61,014 bases of DNA from Pirellulaceae bacterium. GTDB lineage: Bacteria; Planctomycetota; Planctomycetia; Pirellulales; Pirellulaceae. The DNA is taken from NCBI GenBank assembly GCA_022446825.1, contig JAKVBY010000007.1, forward strand, positions 26,571 to 87,584. The letters run 5' to 3'. The notes below the pieces were generated by a model. That model did no database searches, was not told where the DNA came from, and worked only from the letters and a program-made list of their open reading frames with translations. Shown piece after piece: positions 43,395 to 52,390 of the stretch (position 1 is its first letter; each line of letters begins with the position of its first letter). A program made the position numbers and the translations under genes.

Positions 43395-43420
43395 AGGCGC
43401 GTTGTCACCACATTCGTTGG

Positions 43421-44392
43421 TTAGAGTCGATTCAGCGGCGAATCAGATTGATAATAAAGATGGCAATAATGCCGAAACCACTCCACAGTTCGGCGCAATC
43501 CTTGCTCCAAACTCACTTGCGGTTTCCAAGCGAGCAAATCCCGGGCACGGGAGGGATCACAACACATGTTCCAAATTTCATTGGGACGCGTCGGCAGTGC
43601 CCCAATCTTGAGTTGCGAAGAGGATTCACAAAGTGAATGAATTTTCGTCACCAAATCACAAATCGCCACTTCCTCACCACAGCCAATATTGATCACCTCG
43701 GTGGGAATGGATTCACAAGTAGCCACGGCGAGCAAACCATCGACCTGATTTTCAACAAAATTGAACTCGCGAGTTTGCTTCCCCTCGGTCGTTTCAATAT
43801 CTACGCCCCGTAAGCATTTGACAATCAACTCCGGAATGATCGCGCGTTCGCTTTGGTACGGTCCGAACGTATTGAACGGCCGCACACATGCAATGGGCTG
43901 TCCCCCTTGGTGTCGTTTGAGTTGACTGTAGAGTTCACCAGCATATTTTCCGATCGAATAGGGAGAAAGTGGAAATGGCTGGGCGCTTTCCACAAAGGGT
44001 ACGGACTCTTGCAAACCGTACACTTCAGAACTAGAAACATAGACAAACCGCTCAAATTCCACACCTGATTCAAACAAATTCGCCGTTGCCATGGCGTTGC
44101 TACTGAGCGCTTCACTGATGTGCAAAAAACTGTCACCTACATGGTTATACGCCGCCAGATGAAAAATTGTGTCGAATCCTCTGCCACGTAGTTGCCTTAA
44201 AGAGTCGATATTTCGCAAGTCGGCTTCGACAATGTCCAACTGATTCCAAAGCGAAGACAGCCGTACATTGTCAATAATACTGTTGTACTTCACCGTGACT
44301 GTCACGTCGGCCCCCAGCGACACCAGACGCTTCACTAAGTGAGATCCAATGAAACCAGCTCCACCGGTTACCAACACCGTATTACTCTTCAT
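43421..44392 (-). CDS. NAD-dependent nucleotide-sugar epimerase/dehydratase
   Basis: A 323-residue extended SDR. It has TVLVTGGAGFIGSHLVKRL (GxxGxxG), VEADLRNIDSLRQLRGRGFD, the HLAAYNHVGDSF signature, VSSSEVYGLQES, the catalytic YSIGKYAGE and RPFNTFGPYQSERAIIPEL. It resembles the GDP-mannose 4,6-dehydratase/UDP-glucose epimerase-like group used in surface polysaccharide synthesis. The exact reaction is not assignable from sequence. Its start overlaps the stop of the nucleotidyltransferase gene by 11 bp, indicating translational coupling. Confidence 0.92.
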   Translation of the reverse strand: MKSNTVLVTGGAGFIGSHLVKRLVSLGADVTVTVKYNSIIDNVRLSSLWNQLDIVEADLRNIDSLRQLRGRGFDTIFHLAAYNHVGDSFLHISEALSSNAMATANLFESGVEFERFVYVSSSEVYGLQESVPFVESAQPFPLSPYSIGKYAGELYSQLKRHQGGQPIACVRPFNTFGPYQSERAIIPELIVKCLRGVDIETTEGKQTREFNFVENQVDGLLAVATCESIPTEVINIGCGEEVAICDLVTKIHSLCESSSQLKIGALPTRPNEIWNMCCDPSRARDLLAWKPQVSLEQGLRRTVEWFRHYCHLYYQSDSPLNRL

Positions 44393-45098
44393 GGTGTTCC
44401 TCAGCTGCCGTGTAAAATCGTAGTAACTTTTGTTCGGCTGCGGTTAATTCTTCTTGTGTGTTGAACGTGATATCTAGACCTGCATGGTGGTAAACACCAA
44501 GTTGTTCTTGCTCGATCAAAGTTTTGAAGTAGGTCACGAGCCCTTGCCCATCCGGCATTTGAAGAACTTCTGGTGATACGCAAGCAAAGGAAGATTTGTT
44601 TACAACGGCTTGGCCGATGTAGTAATTCAGTGTTGGTTTTTCTTCAAACAACAGGGCTTTTTTTGTCTGATCGAATTCGACAAGTCCAAAAGGACTTTCG
44701 ACGGGGGCGGTGACAATCGTCGCTTCGTGTGCAGTCTGCTGATGTTGCTCGATTAGATCCGTTAGATCTAAATCGGTGTATGTGTCTCCGTAGGTCAGCA
44801 TTACCTGTTCTTCGTAGAGATCCTGCGCCGCGTGCAAACGCGCCAGAATCCCCACATCACTACCTTGGCTGGAAAATTGCAGATCGGCCTTTGAATGAAA
44901 TCGGTGAACCGCCTTTTCGATCAGGTCGCCTTTGTAACCCGTACAAAAAATAAACTCGCAAAATCCCTGTTGGACAAACGCTTCGATTTTGCGTTCCAAG
45001 ATTGTTTGGCCGTTCAATTCTACTAATGGCTTAGGGACCATCTCCGTAAGACGGCCCAGACGCTTTCCACGACCTCCACACATAATGGCAATTTTCAT
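44382..45098 (-). CDS. Sugar nucleotidyltransferase (glucose-1-phosphate cytidylyltransferase-like)
   Basis: A 238-residue nucleotidyltransferase that activates a sugar phosphate. Motifs are MKIAIMCGGRGKRLGRLTEM at the N-terminus (nucleotide-binding G-x-G-x-R), PKPLVELNGQTILERKIEAF, VMLTYGDTYTDLDL (metal-binding Asp) and a C-terminal LLFEEKPTLNYYIGQAVV. The overall pattern is closest to RfbF/HddC-type cytidylyl- or guanylyltransferases, but the nucleotide specificity cannot be read. First gene of the minus-strand unit; the 191-bp gap to the divergent GT4 gene at 45290 must hold both promoters. Confidence 0.9.
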   Translation of the reverse strand: MKIAIMCGGRGKRLGRLTEMVPKPLVELNGQTILERKIEAFVQQGFCEFIFCTGYKGDLIEKAVHRFHSKADLQFSSQGSDVGILARLHAAQDLYEEQVMLTYGDTYTDLDLTDLIEQHQQTAHEATIVTAPVESPFGLVEFDQTKKALLFEEKPTLNYYIGQAVVNKSSFACVSPEVLQMPDGQGLVTYFKTLIEQEQLGVYHHAGLDITFNTQEELTAAEQKLLRFYTAAEEHHEE

Positions 45099-45289
45099 AG
45101 GCCTGGTTCAGTCTGCTACAAATCCAATCTTGTCGCCAATTCTCATCATAACTCGAATTCGCCACTCTCAAAATGCAAACCGTCTCTTCGTGCGCTCTGG
45201 GCAGCATTTCCGGAAGTTGATAGAAAAGGTGCAATTGTTAAAGACAACCCAGTTTTACGCCTCACATAAAAAAAAGCGCCTCAAAAAAA

Positions 45290-46450
45290 GTGCGGATTGT
45301 CCTAGTAACTCAGCGGTTTTGGCCACTTGTCGGTGGTATGGAGGGCTTAATCGCCAACTTGGCTGCTGAATTGAAGCAGCGCGGTGAACTCGTCACCATT
45401 CTGACTGCCCGCTGGGAACCAACCTGGCCCAAAGAAGTGCTGCACAGGGAAATTCGCGTAGAACGTCTTCCCCGTCCCACCACGCGCGGCTGGGATACCT
45501 TCCGATTCATGCGGGCATTGTCCCGGTGGCTCCGCAAGCGACGCAGTGATTTTGATATGGTTTGCGTCTCGGGGTTGGGTCACTCGGCCTATGCCACCAT
45601 CGGAGCTCTGACAAACCATGGTTGTCCGGTGGTACTGCGCGCCGAAACGCCCGACGACTGTCATTGGCATAACTCGCGGCCGTTTGGGAATAAGCTCAAG
45701 CAGCGCTGTTGCCGCGCCGACGCCATCATCGCTCCGACCCCCGAGTTAAAAGAAACCCTCTGTCGCCATGAGTTCCCACGAGATCGCATCCATCTCGTGC
45801 CTCCGGGTATCACTGTTGCAGAAAAATCGCAGCCAGCCTTCCGGACAGAAATTCGCGATTCCTTAGCTCAAGTAAATTACGACTTCACCAGCAGCAACGA
45901 ATCACCAGTAATCGTTTACAACGGCAGGCTGGAAGCATCTCAAGGTTTACCTGATTTAATTCGAGCCTTTCAAAAAGTCTTACACAAATCACCACAAGCA
46001 AAATTATGGTTGATTGGAGAAGGCACAGCGCGCGACTCATTATTTGAATTGATCTTGGATCTTGAGCTGCGAGGTAAAGTCCTCCTACCCGGAGGGTTTG
46101 ACGATGTACAGGAAGTACTCCAGGCAGCCGATCTGTTTGTGCTACCCGCACATGAGGACGGCATGTCGCTTTCTTTGCTCGAGGCACTAGCAGCCGGTGT
46201 GCCGGTCGTGGCGACAGACATTCCACCGAACCATCGCTTGATGAATCACGAAGAACATGGTTTGCTGGTCCCACCTCACAACGTTGAGAGATTGGCCACA
46301 GCTATCGAACAGCAACTTGAAAAAAAGCTCTTGGCCAAGCATTATGCGACTCAGGCCCGGCAACATGTCAAGCAAAAGTTTTCACTCCAGCAAATGGTCG
46401 ACCGACATCTAGATTTATTTCGGACGGTAATCGAACAGAAGCGGCATTGA
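45290..46450 (+). CDS. GT4-family glycosyltransferase (paralogue of the gene at 41239)
   Basis: A 386-residue GT-B glycosyltransferase starting at GTG 45290 (MRIVLVTQRFWPLVGGMEGL). The N-terminal domain matches the 41239 gene closely: RFWPLVGG, RLPRP(T/S), WDTFRFMRALSRWLRKRR against WGTLRYMLAVSRWLKQHR. The donor domain has VIVYNGRLEASQGLPDLI, LWLIGEGTARDSLF and LFVLPAHEDGMSLSLLEALA (E-x7-E). It is the first of three overlapping plus-strand genes. The next gene starts inside its last codons. Confidence 0.93.
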   Translation: MRIVLVTQRFWPLVGGMEGLIANLAAELKQRGELVTILTARWEPTWPKEVLHREIRVERLPRPTTRGWDTFRFMRALSRWLRKRRSDFDMVCVSGLGHSAYATIGALTNHGCPVVLRAETPDDCHWHNSRPFGNKLKQRCCRADAIIAPTPELKETLCRHEFPRDRIHLVPPGITVAEKSQPAFRTEIRDSLAQVNYDFTSSNESPVIVYNGRLEASQGLPDLIRAFQKVLHKSPQAKLWLIGEGTARDSLFELILDLELRGKVLLPGGFDDVQEVLQAADLFVLPAHEDGMSLSLLEALAAGVPVVATDIPPNHRLMNHEEHGLLVPPHNVERLATAIEQQLEKKLLAKHYATQARQHVKQKFSLQQMVDRHLDLFRTVIEQKRH

Positions 46451-47589
46451 AACAAATGACCACACGCATCCTTCACGTCATCCCGACACTGGTTCAAGGC
46501 GGAGCCGAAAAACAACTTACGCTGTTGGCAAGGCAGCTTTTACAGGAGCGGTTTGACGTGCATGTTTGTGTTTTGACACACTCAGGTCCACTCCAATCAC
46601 AGCTGACCACGGCTGGCATCCCCATTCACGAAATCAACAAGTCTTGGAAAGTCGATCCCGGCGCTTATTTACGATTAAAACACTGCATACAAAAAGTTAG
46701 ACCCGAAATAGTCCACACCTGGCTTTTTGCCGCCAACAGTTACGGTCGAGCTGCCGCTTGCGGAGCGAATGTTAATCGCATTGTCGCCGCTGAACGATGT
46801 GTTGATTGGTGGAAGTCCTGGTACGAATTGGCCATCGATCGCAAGTTGGCCCAGCGCACCGATCGTATTGTTACAAACAGCAACGGAGTGCGTGATTTTT
46901 ATGCGCAGCATGGCATCGATCAAAATAAGTTCACCGTTATTCCCAATGGCATCTCGCCACTGGCTAGCCATTCCGGCGAGAACGCTAGGGAAAGTGCTTC
47001 AAACACCCGCGAGAAGTTACTTCAAAAGTTCGACATCCCTACGGACGCCCGTATCGTCGGAGCGGTGGGTCGGCTCTGGGCACAAAAAAACTACAAGGAT
47101 CTCATCTGGTCACATCATTTACTCGATGAGCTACGGGGTGACGTGCATCTGGTAATTCTCGGCGAAGGTCCCGAACGCTGGCGTCTCGAACGATATGCTC
47201 GTCAAGTCGATCTAAAAGGCTCCGTCCATTTCCTCGGACATCGGGAAGACGTCGGTAGTTGGATTCCACACTTTGACTGTTTTTGGCTTGCCTCATCGTA
47301 TGAAGGTCAATCCAATGCACTGATGGAAGCGATGCAAGCAGGTATTCCAGTGGTCGTTTCTGACATCCCGGGAAATCGGGACCTCGTCGTTCACGAGGAA
47401 TCAGGCGTCATCGTTCCCGTACGTGACCGATTTAAATTTGCGCAGCAGACCAACCTCCTTTTCGAAGATGCGGCCCTCGCAGAACGCCTAGGCGCCGCAG
47501 CTCGAGAACGGATGAGAAGCGAGTTTTCTGTCACCAAAATGGTGCAGCGTCATGTAACGCTCTACAATGAGTTAACTTCTACAAGTTAG
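46447..47589 (+). CDS. GT4-family glycosyltransferase
   Basis: A 380-residue GT-B glycosyltransferase. It starts with TTG at 46447, which overlaps the previous stop, or with ATG at 46456 (MTTRILHVIPTLVQGGAEKQ). The donor domain has RIVGAVGRLWAQKNYKDLIW, LVILGEGPERWRLERYA and FWLASSYEGQSNALMEAMQAG, then IPVVVSDIPGNRDLV. This pattern resembles exopolysaccharide transferases of the PEP-CTERM/exosortase-associated type. It is followed after 6 bp by asnB, so the group 45290-49509 behaves as one operon. Confidence 0.92.
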   Translation: MKQMTTRILHVIPTLVQGGAEKQLTLLARQLLQERFDVHVCVLTHSGPLQSQLTTAGIPIHEINKSWKVDPGAYLRLKHCIQKVRPEIVHTWLFAANSYGRAAACGANVNRIVAAERCVDWWKSWYELAIDRKLAQRTDRIVTNSNGVRDFYAQHGIDQNKFTVIPNGISPLASHSGENARESASNTREKLLQKFDIPTDARIVGAVGRLWAQKNYKDLIWSHHLLDELRGDVHLVILGEGPERWRLERYARQVDLKGSVHFLGHREDVGSWIPHFDCFWLASSYEGQSNALMEAMQAGIPVVVSDIPGNRDLVVHEESGVIVPVRDRFKFAQQTNLLFEDAALAERLGAAARERMRSEFSVTKMVQRHVTLYNELTSTS

Positions 47590-47595
47590 GTTGGC

Positions 47596-49509
47596 ATGTG
47601 CGGCATCACGGGAGCAGTCTGGTCGGATTCGCAATTAGCAGTGAATACCGATCTATTGGGACGCATGACCGACGTGCTCCAGCACCGCGGTCCGGACGAT
47701 CGCGGGCGTTACGAGCGCGAGCTACAAATCCAACCACCCTACGAAACGATACCGGGAGTTGCCCTTGGATTTCGCCGACTGTCAATTATCGATTTGCAGC
47801 GCGGGCAGCAACCTATGGCAAACGAAGACGGCTCGGTTTGGGTTGTTTTCAATGGGGAAATATACAATTACGAGGCCTTACGTTGTCGACTCGAAGGCGC
47901 GGGTCACCATTTCCAAACCGAATGCGACACAGAAGTCATTGTTCATTTGTATGAAGATGAAGGGGTTGACTGCTTTTCGCATTTGAACGGCATGTTCTCC
48001 TTGGCAATTTGGGACAAAAACCAACGCCGGCTTGTGCTAGGACGCGATCGCTTAGGTCAAAAACCGTTGGTTTACCGTCAAGAACCAGGCCGCCTCTTAT
48101 TTGCCAGCGAGTTGAAGAGCTTGTTACAGGTTCCTGGGGTTCCGCGCGAGATTGACCCCAGTGCCGTCGACGAGTATTTGACGTTCCAATACATACCACA
48201 CCCCAACAGCATCTTTCGCGGCATTCACAAACTTCCTCCTGGCCACTGTGCGGTCTTCGAACAGGATCAGCTGACGGTTCGTCCCTATTGGCAGCCCGAT
48301 TTTAACCACCAGCAATCGCTGTCTGAAGCGCAGGCCGTCGAGCAACTACGAGACACGTTTGAATCGGCAATTCAATTGCGCATGCGCAGCGATGTGCCGC
48401 TCGGCGCTTTTCTGTCCGGTGGCGTCGATTCGTCGCTGGTCGCAGCAATCATGCAAAAGAACTCGTCACGTCCGATCCAAACTTTTTCCATCGGATTTTC
48501 GATCCCCGAGTATGACGAAACCAGCTATGCCCGCCAGGTAGCCGAGCATCTCGGGACAGAACATCACGAATTTCAAGTCACGCCCGATGCCATGGAAGTG
48601 TTGCCAAAACTGGTCTGGAACTACGATGAGCCCTTTGCAGACAGTTCGGCGATTCCCACCTGGTACGTTTCCCGTTTAACACGTGAACATGTCACCGTCG
48701 CATTATCTGGAGATGGAGGTGACGAATTGTTCGTTGGTTATCCAAGGTATCGAGCCGTAGCCCTCGGATCACAGCTAGATCGGATCAAACCCCTGCGGGC
48801 ACTTTTCGGTGCGAAGTGCTGGCAAGCATTACCGACCTCAGCTCGTCAGAAATCGCGTTTGCGACAACTTCAACGATTTTCGGAATCCGTCTCAAAACCG
48901 TTTCTGCGCCGCTACCTCGATTGGGTATGTATTTTTAATGAAGCACGTCGCGGGGCACTGTACACAGATGATTTTCTCTCCAGTTTGCCCGGTTCCGACC
49001 CAATTGAATTCCTTTCCCAAGCACATGCTCGAGCCTCCCAACGCGACGCCGTGACGGCGATTTCCTTAACCGATTTAGTGACTTATCTGCCTTGCGATCT
49101 CATGACCAAAACAGATACAGCCTCGATGGCACATGCCTTAGAATGCCGCCAGCCGTTTCTCGACTATCGGGTCGTGGAACTCGCCGCAGCACTGCCGTCG
49201 GCCTTTAAATTTCGCCGAGGTAAAGGCAAACGCATTCTCCATAAAGCCTTCGGACACTTGTTGCCTCAGGCAATTTGGAAACGTCGAAAAATGGGATTTG
49301 GCGTACCTCTCGATCATTGGTTTCGTAACGAACTGCGAGAGATCACACACGACGTTTTACTAGGAGAAACAGCTACCAATCGTGGATTCTTCCGAAAAGA
49401 AACCATCGCAACGCTGATTCGTCAACACGAAGCCAAAGAATTTGATCACGCCTATCGACTCTGGGCGCTGTTAATTTTTGAGCTTTGGCTGCGCGAGTGG
49501 GTCGATTAG
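47596..49509 (+). CDS. asnB: Asparagine synthetase (glutamine-hydrolysing)
   Basis: A 637-residue class II amidotransferase. Cys2 is the glutaminase nucleophile (MCGITGAVW), the N-terminal Ntn domain includes RRLSIIDLQRGQQPMANEDG, and the synthetase domain has the ATP pyrophosphatase loop FLSGGVDSSLVAAIM and VALSGDGGDELFVGYPRY. The end is RKMGFGVPLDHWFRNELRE. The length (~630) and neighbourhood match the amidotransferases found in exopolysaccharide loci, where they may amidate a sugar or peptide rather than make free asparagine. The sequence does not decide between these. Confidence 0.93.
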   Translation: MCGITGAVWSDSQLAVNTDLLGRMTDVLQHRGPDDRGRYERELQIQPPYETIPGVALGFRRLSIIDLQRGQQPMANEDGSVWVVFNGEIYNYEALRCRLEGAGHHFQTECDTEVIVHLYEDEGVDCFSHLNGMFSLAIWDKNQRRLVLGRDRLGQKPLVYRQEPGRLLFASELKSLLQVPGVPREIDPSAVDEYLTFQYIPHPNSIFRGIHKLPPGHCAVFEQDQLTVRPYWQPDFNHQQSLSEAQAVEQLRDTFESAIQLRMRSDVPLGAFLSGGVDSSLVAAIMQKNSSRPIQTFSIGFSIPEYDETSYARQVAEHLGTEHHEFQVTPDAMEVLPKLVWNYDEPFADSSAIPTWYVSRLTREHVTVALSGDGGDELFVGYPRYRAVALGSQLDRIKPLRALFGAKCWQALPTSARQKSRLRQLQRFSESVSKPFLRRYLDWVCIFNEARRGALYTDDFLSSLPGSDPIEFLSQAHARASQRDAVTAISLTDLVTYLPCDLMTKTDTASMAHALECRQPFLDYRVVELAAALPSAFKFRRGKGKRILHKAFGHLLPQAIWKRRKMGFGVPLDHWFRNELREITHDVLLGETATNRGFFRKETIATLIRQHEAKEFDHAYRLWALLIFELWLREWVD

Positions 49510-49635
49510 ACGTGCCAGACGATCGGGCAGATCTCGTGCGTGCGGTTCTTTTACGGCACTCGAACCGTTAGTATTAAAAGGAATCAGTTGCTGCTGATTT
49601 GCTGACAGCTGATTTGCTAACAATGGAGTGTTTCT

Positions 49636-50889
49636 ATGAAAAATGCGTTAGCCGTCGTCCTGGCGGGCGGCAAGGGCTCCCGACTGGAACCTTTAACTCG
49701 CGATCGGGCAAAACCGGCGGTCCCTTTCGGGGGTGGATATCGAATCGTCGATTTTGCGCTTTCGAACTGTCTCAATAGTGGCATCCGTCGGATGCTCGTG
49801 TTGACCCAATACAAAGCGTTGAGTCTCGACCGTCACATCAATATTGGTTGGCGTCCATTTTTCTGTCGAGAGCTGGGTGAATTCATCGACATTGTGCCGC
49901 CCCAGCAGCGAATTGACGAGCATTGGTATCAGGGAACCGCCGACGCGGTTTACCAAAACATCTATGAAATTGAGAAAGAACGGCCAAAATACGTCGTCAT
50001 CCTGGCTGGCGACCACATCTACAAAATGAATTACGCCAAAATGCTCGACTTCCACGAACAAATGGGAGCCGATCTAACCGTGGGTGCCCAGCGCGTTGAC
50101 CCGATCGCTGCCCAACAGTTCGGCGTGATGCAAGTTTTGGAAAATGACCGCATCGTTGGTTTCGAAGAAAAACCGACAGAGCCCAAGAGCATTCCCGGGG
50201 ACGAGGAACACTGCTTGGCCTCGATGGGAATTTATGTTTTCACCGCAAGATTTTTGTTCGAACAACTTTGTCAGGACGCCACCAACGATCGTAGCGATCA
50301 TGATTTCGGCCGCAACATCATTCCGTCGATCATCGACACCCACCGTGTCTTCGCATTTCCCTTCATGGATGAAAATGGCAAACAGGACGCGTATTGGCGC
50401 GACGTCGGTACCCTGGATGCCTATTACGAAGCCAACATGGATCTCATTTCCATCGATCCGCTCTTGAACATGTATGACTCCGAGTGGCCCGTGCGCACCC
50501 ATCAACCCAATCTACCGCCTCCGAAATTTGTCTTCGGTAGCCGTGAGGACGGAGACCGCAAAGGATTTGCCATGGATAGCATTATTTGCTCGGGAAGTGT
50601 CATTTCTGGTGGTCAGGTGGTCCGCAGTATTGTGAGTTCCAACGTCCGCGTGAATAGCTTTGCCACCGTCGAAGATTCGATTCTGTTTGAGGGTGTAGAC
50701 ATCGGCCGTCACGCCAAGATTCGCCGAGCGATTATCGATAAGGGTGTAAAAATTCCAGCGCATGCCGAAATCGGTATCGATACCGCCAAAGATCGCAGAC
50801 GCGGTCTACACGTTAGCGACGAACATGTCGTCGTGATCGCCAAGGGAGATCGTCTTGAACGCATCTTCGATTCCGAACAAGTTGCCTGA
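49636..50889 (+). CDS. glgC: Glucose-1-phosphate adenylyltransferase
   Basis: A 417-residue ADP-glucose pyrophosphorylase, the committed step of glycogen synthesis. It has the nucleotide-binding [76 protein letters not shown], and a C-terminal left-handed beta-helix ([40 protein letters not shown]-like repeats). The length is normal. No other glg genes lie in the window. Its TGA stop at 50887-50889 overlaps the next gene's possible TTG starts. Confidence 0.95.
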   Translation: MKNALAVVLAGGKGSRLEPLTRDRAKPAVPFGGGYRIVDFALSNCLNSGIRRMLVLTQYKALSLDRHINIGWRPFFCRELGEFIDIVPPQQRIDEHWYQGTADAVYQNIYEIEKERPKYVVILAGDHIYKMNYAKMLDFHEQMGADLTVGAQRVDPIAAQQFGVMQVLENDRIVGFEEKPTEPKSIPGDEEHCLASMGIYVFTARFLFEQLCQDATNDRSDHDFGRNIIPSIIDTHRVFAFPFMDENGKQDAYWRDVGTLDAYYEANMDLISIDPLLNMYDSEWPVRTHQPNLPPPKFVFGSREDGDRKGFAMDSIICSGSVISGGQVVRSIVSSNVRVNSFATVEDSILFEGVDIGRHAKIRRAIIDKGVKIPAHAEIGIDTAKDRRRGLHVSDEHVVVIAKGDRLERIFDSEQVA

Positions 50890-52279
50890 CCATGGCAGGT
50901 TTCTTGCCAAGCCGCCATGGCGGACACAAATCAAACACCTGTTGGCAGGCGTCGGGATTATCTTGGTGTGCCTAGGATGTGGAGAAATGCCTCCAGGCGG
51001 GAATCCTCCCGCGACGACTGTCATCAATCCTCCAGGCCCCAGGCCCACAACATCAGTAGAGTCCGCCAGACCGATTCCTCCACGGCACGCAGGCACAGCA
51101 AAAATTCTTTGGGCTACACCACCAATCGACTCTGAGAAACTCCGTCAGGCGATCGATAGAGCAACGGGTTATCTTGTGAAACATTGTCGCCCTAACGGAA
51201 AATTTGAATACGTGGTGCATCCCGATCCATCGGTAAACCTCGCTCCTAGTTACAATATTCTCCGCCATGCGGGGGCTATTTTTTCACTGGGGATGGCGCA
51301 CAAACGGTCCGCATCAGGCGACGTCCGTGAGACCATGTTGCGGGCGACTGAGTTTCTCCAAAAACACGCCTTGGCCGAGGTTAGCGGTACGCCGGATATG
51401 GCAGCCATCTGGTCAAAACCTACGCTGAATCACGGTGAGCATGGCAACGAAGCAAAACTAGGGGGAACGGCGCTGGGAATCCTGGCACTGCGGGCAACGG
51501 CAGCTGCCACAACGACCACCCCACCATCTGAACAATTACGTCGGCTCGGAAACTTTCTCTTATACATGCAAAATGAGGATGGCAGCTTTCGCAGTATTCA
51601 CGTCGATGACCCGGCTGAAAAGCGCGAATTTCAGTCACTCTACTATCCGGGCCAAGCCGCTTTAGCGCTGGCAGAACTTTACCAGCTGGATCAGGATACC
51701 AAGTGGTTAGAAGCGGGCCTGCGGGGAATTGCCTTTCTGGAACATTCTCAGCGAAGCCGTCACCAACCGCGGCCCGATCACTGGATGCTCTTGGCAGCGG
51801 CACGTCTGCTGCAGGTCTATGACGAATGTCCGACACCCGCCATCAGCCGATCTGCCATGTTTCGTCACGTCACTCGGACGTGCAACAAAATGATCCAGGA
51901 TCAACAACCGTATCTCCACGATACGAAAATTGCTGGCTGCTTTGTCGATGATGGTCGTACGACCCCTTCGGCCATTCGGTTGGAAGGATTGCTGGCTGCT
52001 TTGTCGATCATGGGAGATGATCACCAGGCTTTGAAACAAGAAATGCAAGAGGCGATCATCCATGGCATACGTTTCTTGTTGCGCTGCCAAGTTCTGGAAG
52101 GTCCCTATGCGGGGGGCATTCCCTGTGCCAGCGAGTTTATTGCCAGCGGCGATCCCACCCGGGACGAAGAGGCAAAGCGACATGTCGCTGAAATCCGTAT
52201 CGACTATGTCCAGCATGCGCTCAGCGCGATGATCCAGTATGAAACATGGGTAGCTGGTCAGTCCATAAAAGCGCCGTAA
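50882..52279 (+). CDS. Lipoprotein with terpenoid-cyclase-like (alpha/alpha toroid) fold
   Basis: About 465 residues. The start is unclear: TTG at 50882 overlaps the glgC stop, and TTG at 50855 gives nine more residues. The N-terminus has a signal segment with a lipobox (GIILVCLGCGEM), then a Pro/Thr-rich linker. The body is a helical toroid similar to squalene cyclase/prenyltransferase repeats: RATEFLQKHALAE, GNFLLYMQNEDGSFRSIH, WLEAGLRGIAFLEHSQ, GIRFLLRCQVLEGPYAGGIP. No catalytic DxDD motif was seen, so it is probably not a cyclase. Function unknown. Possibly co-transcribed with glgC. Confidence 0.75.
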   Translation: MPDHGRFLAKPPWRTQIKHLLAGVGIILVCLGCGEMPPGGNPPATTVINPPGPRPTTSVESARPIPPRHAGTAKILWATPPIDSEKLRQAIDRATGYLVKHCRPNGKFEYVVHPDPSVNLAPSYNILRHAGAIFSLGMAHKRSASGDVRETMLRATEFLQKHALAEVSGTPDMAAIWSKPTLNHGEHGNEAKLGGTALGILALRATAAATTTTPPSEQLRRLGNFLLYMQNEDGSFRSIHVDDPAEKREFQSLYYPGQAALALAELYQLDQDTKWLEAGLRGIAFLEHSQRSRHQPRPDHWMLLAAARLLQVYDECPTPAISRSAMFRHVTRTCNKMIQDQQPYLHDTKIAGCFVDDGRTTPSAIRLEGLLAALSIMGDDHQALKQEMQEAIIHGIRFLLRCQVLEGPYAGGIPCASEFIASGDPTRDEEAKRHVAEIRIDYVQHALSAMIQYETWVAGQSIKAP

Positions 52280-52390
52280 TTCAGGCTCACGATACCTATT
52301 TTTCTCGATCTGCGAACCGAGCCCGCGCCACAAGCAAAGAGCGCTACCATCCCAATTCACGATCCGGCCTCACCACCCCCGCGTACGACT

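Noticed and set aside
47596-49509. asnB as part of an exosortase/PEP-CTERM system
   Set aside because: No exosortase gene or PEP-CTERM protein is present in the window, so the association is only suggested by the gene neighbourhood.
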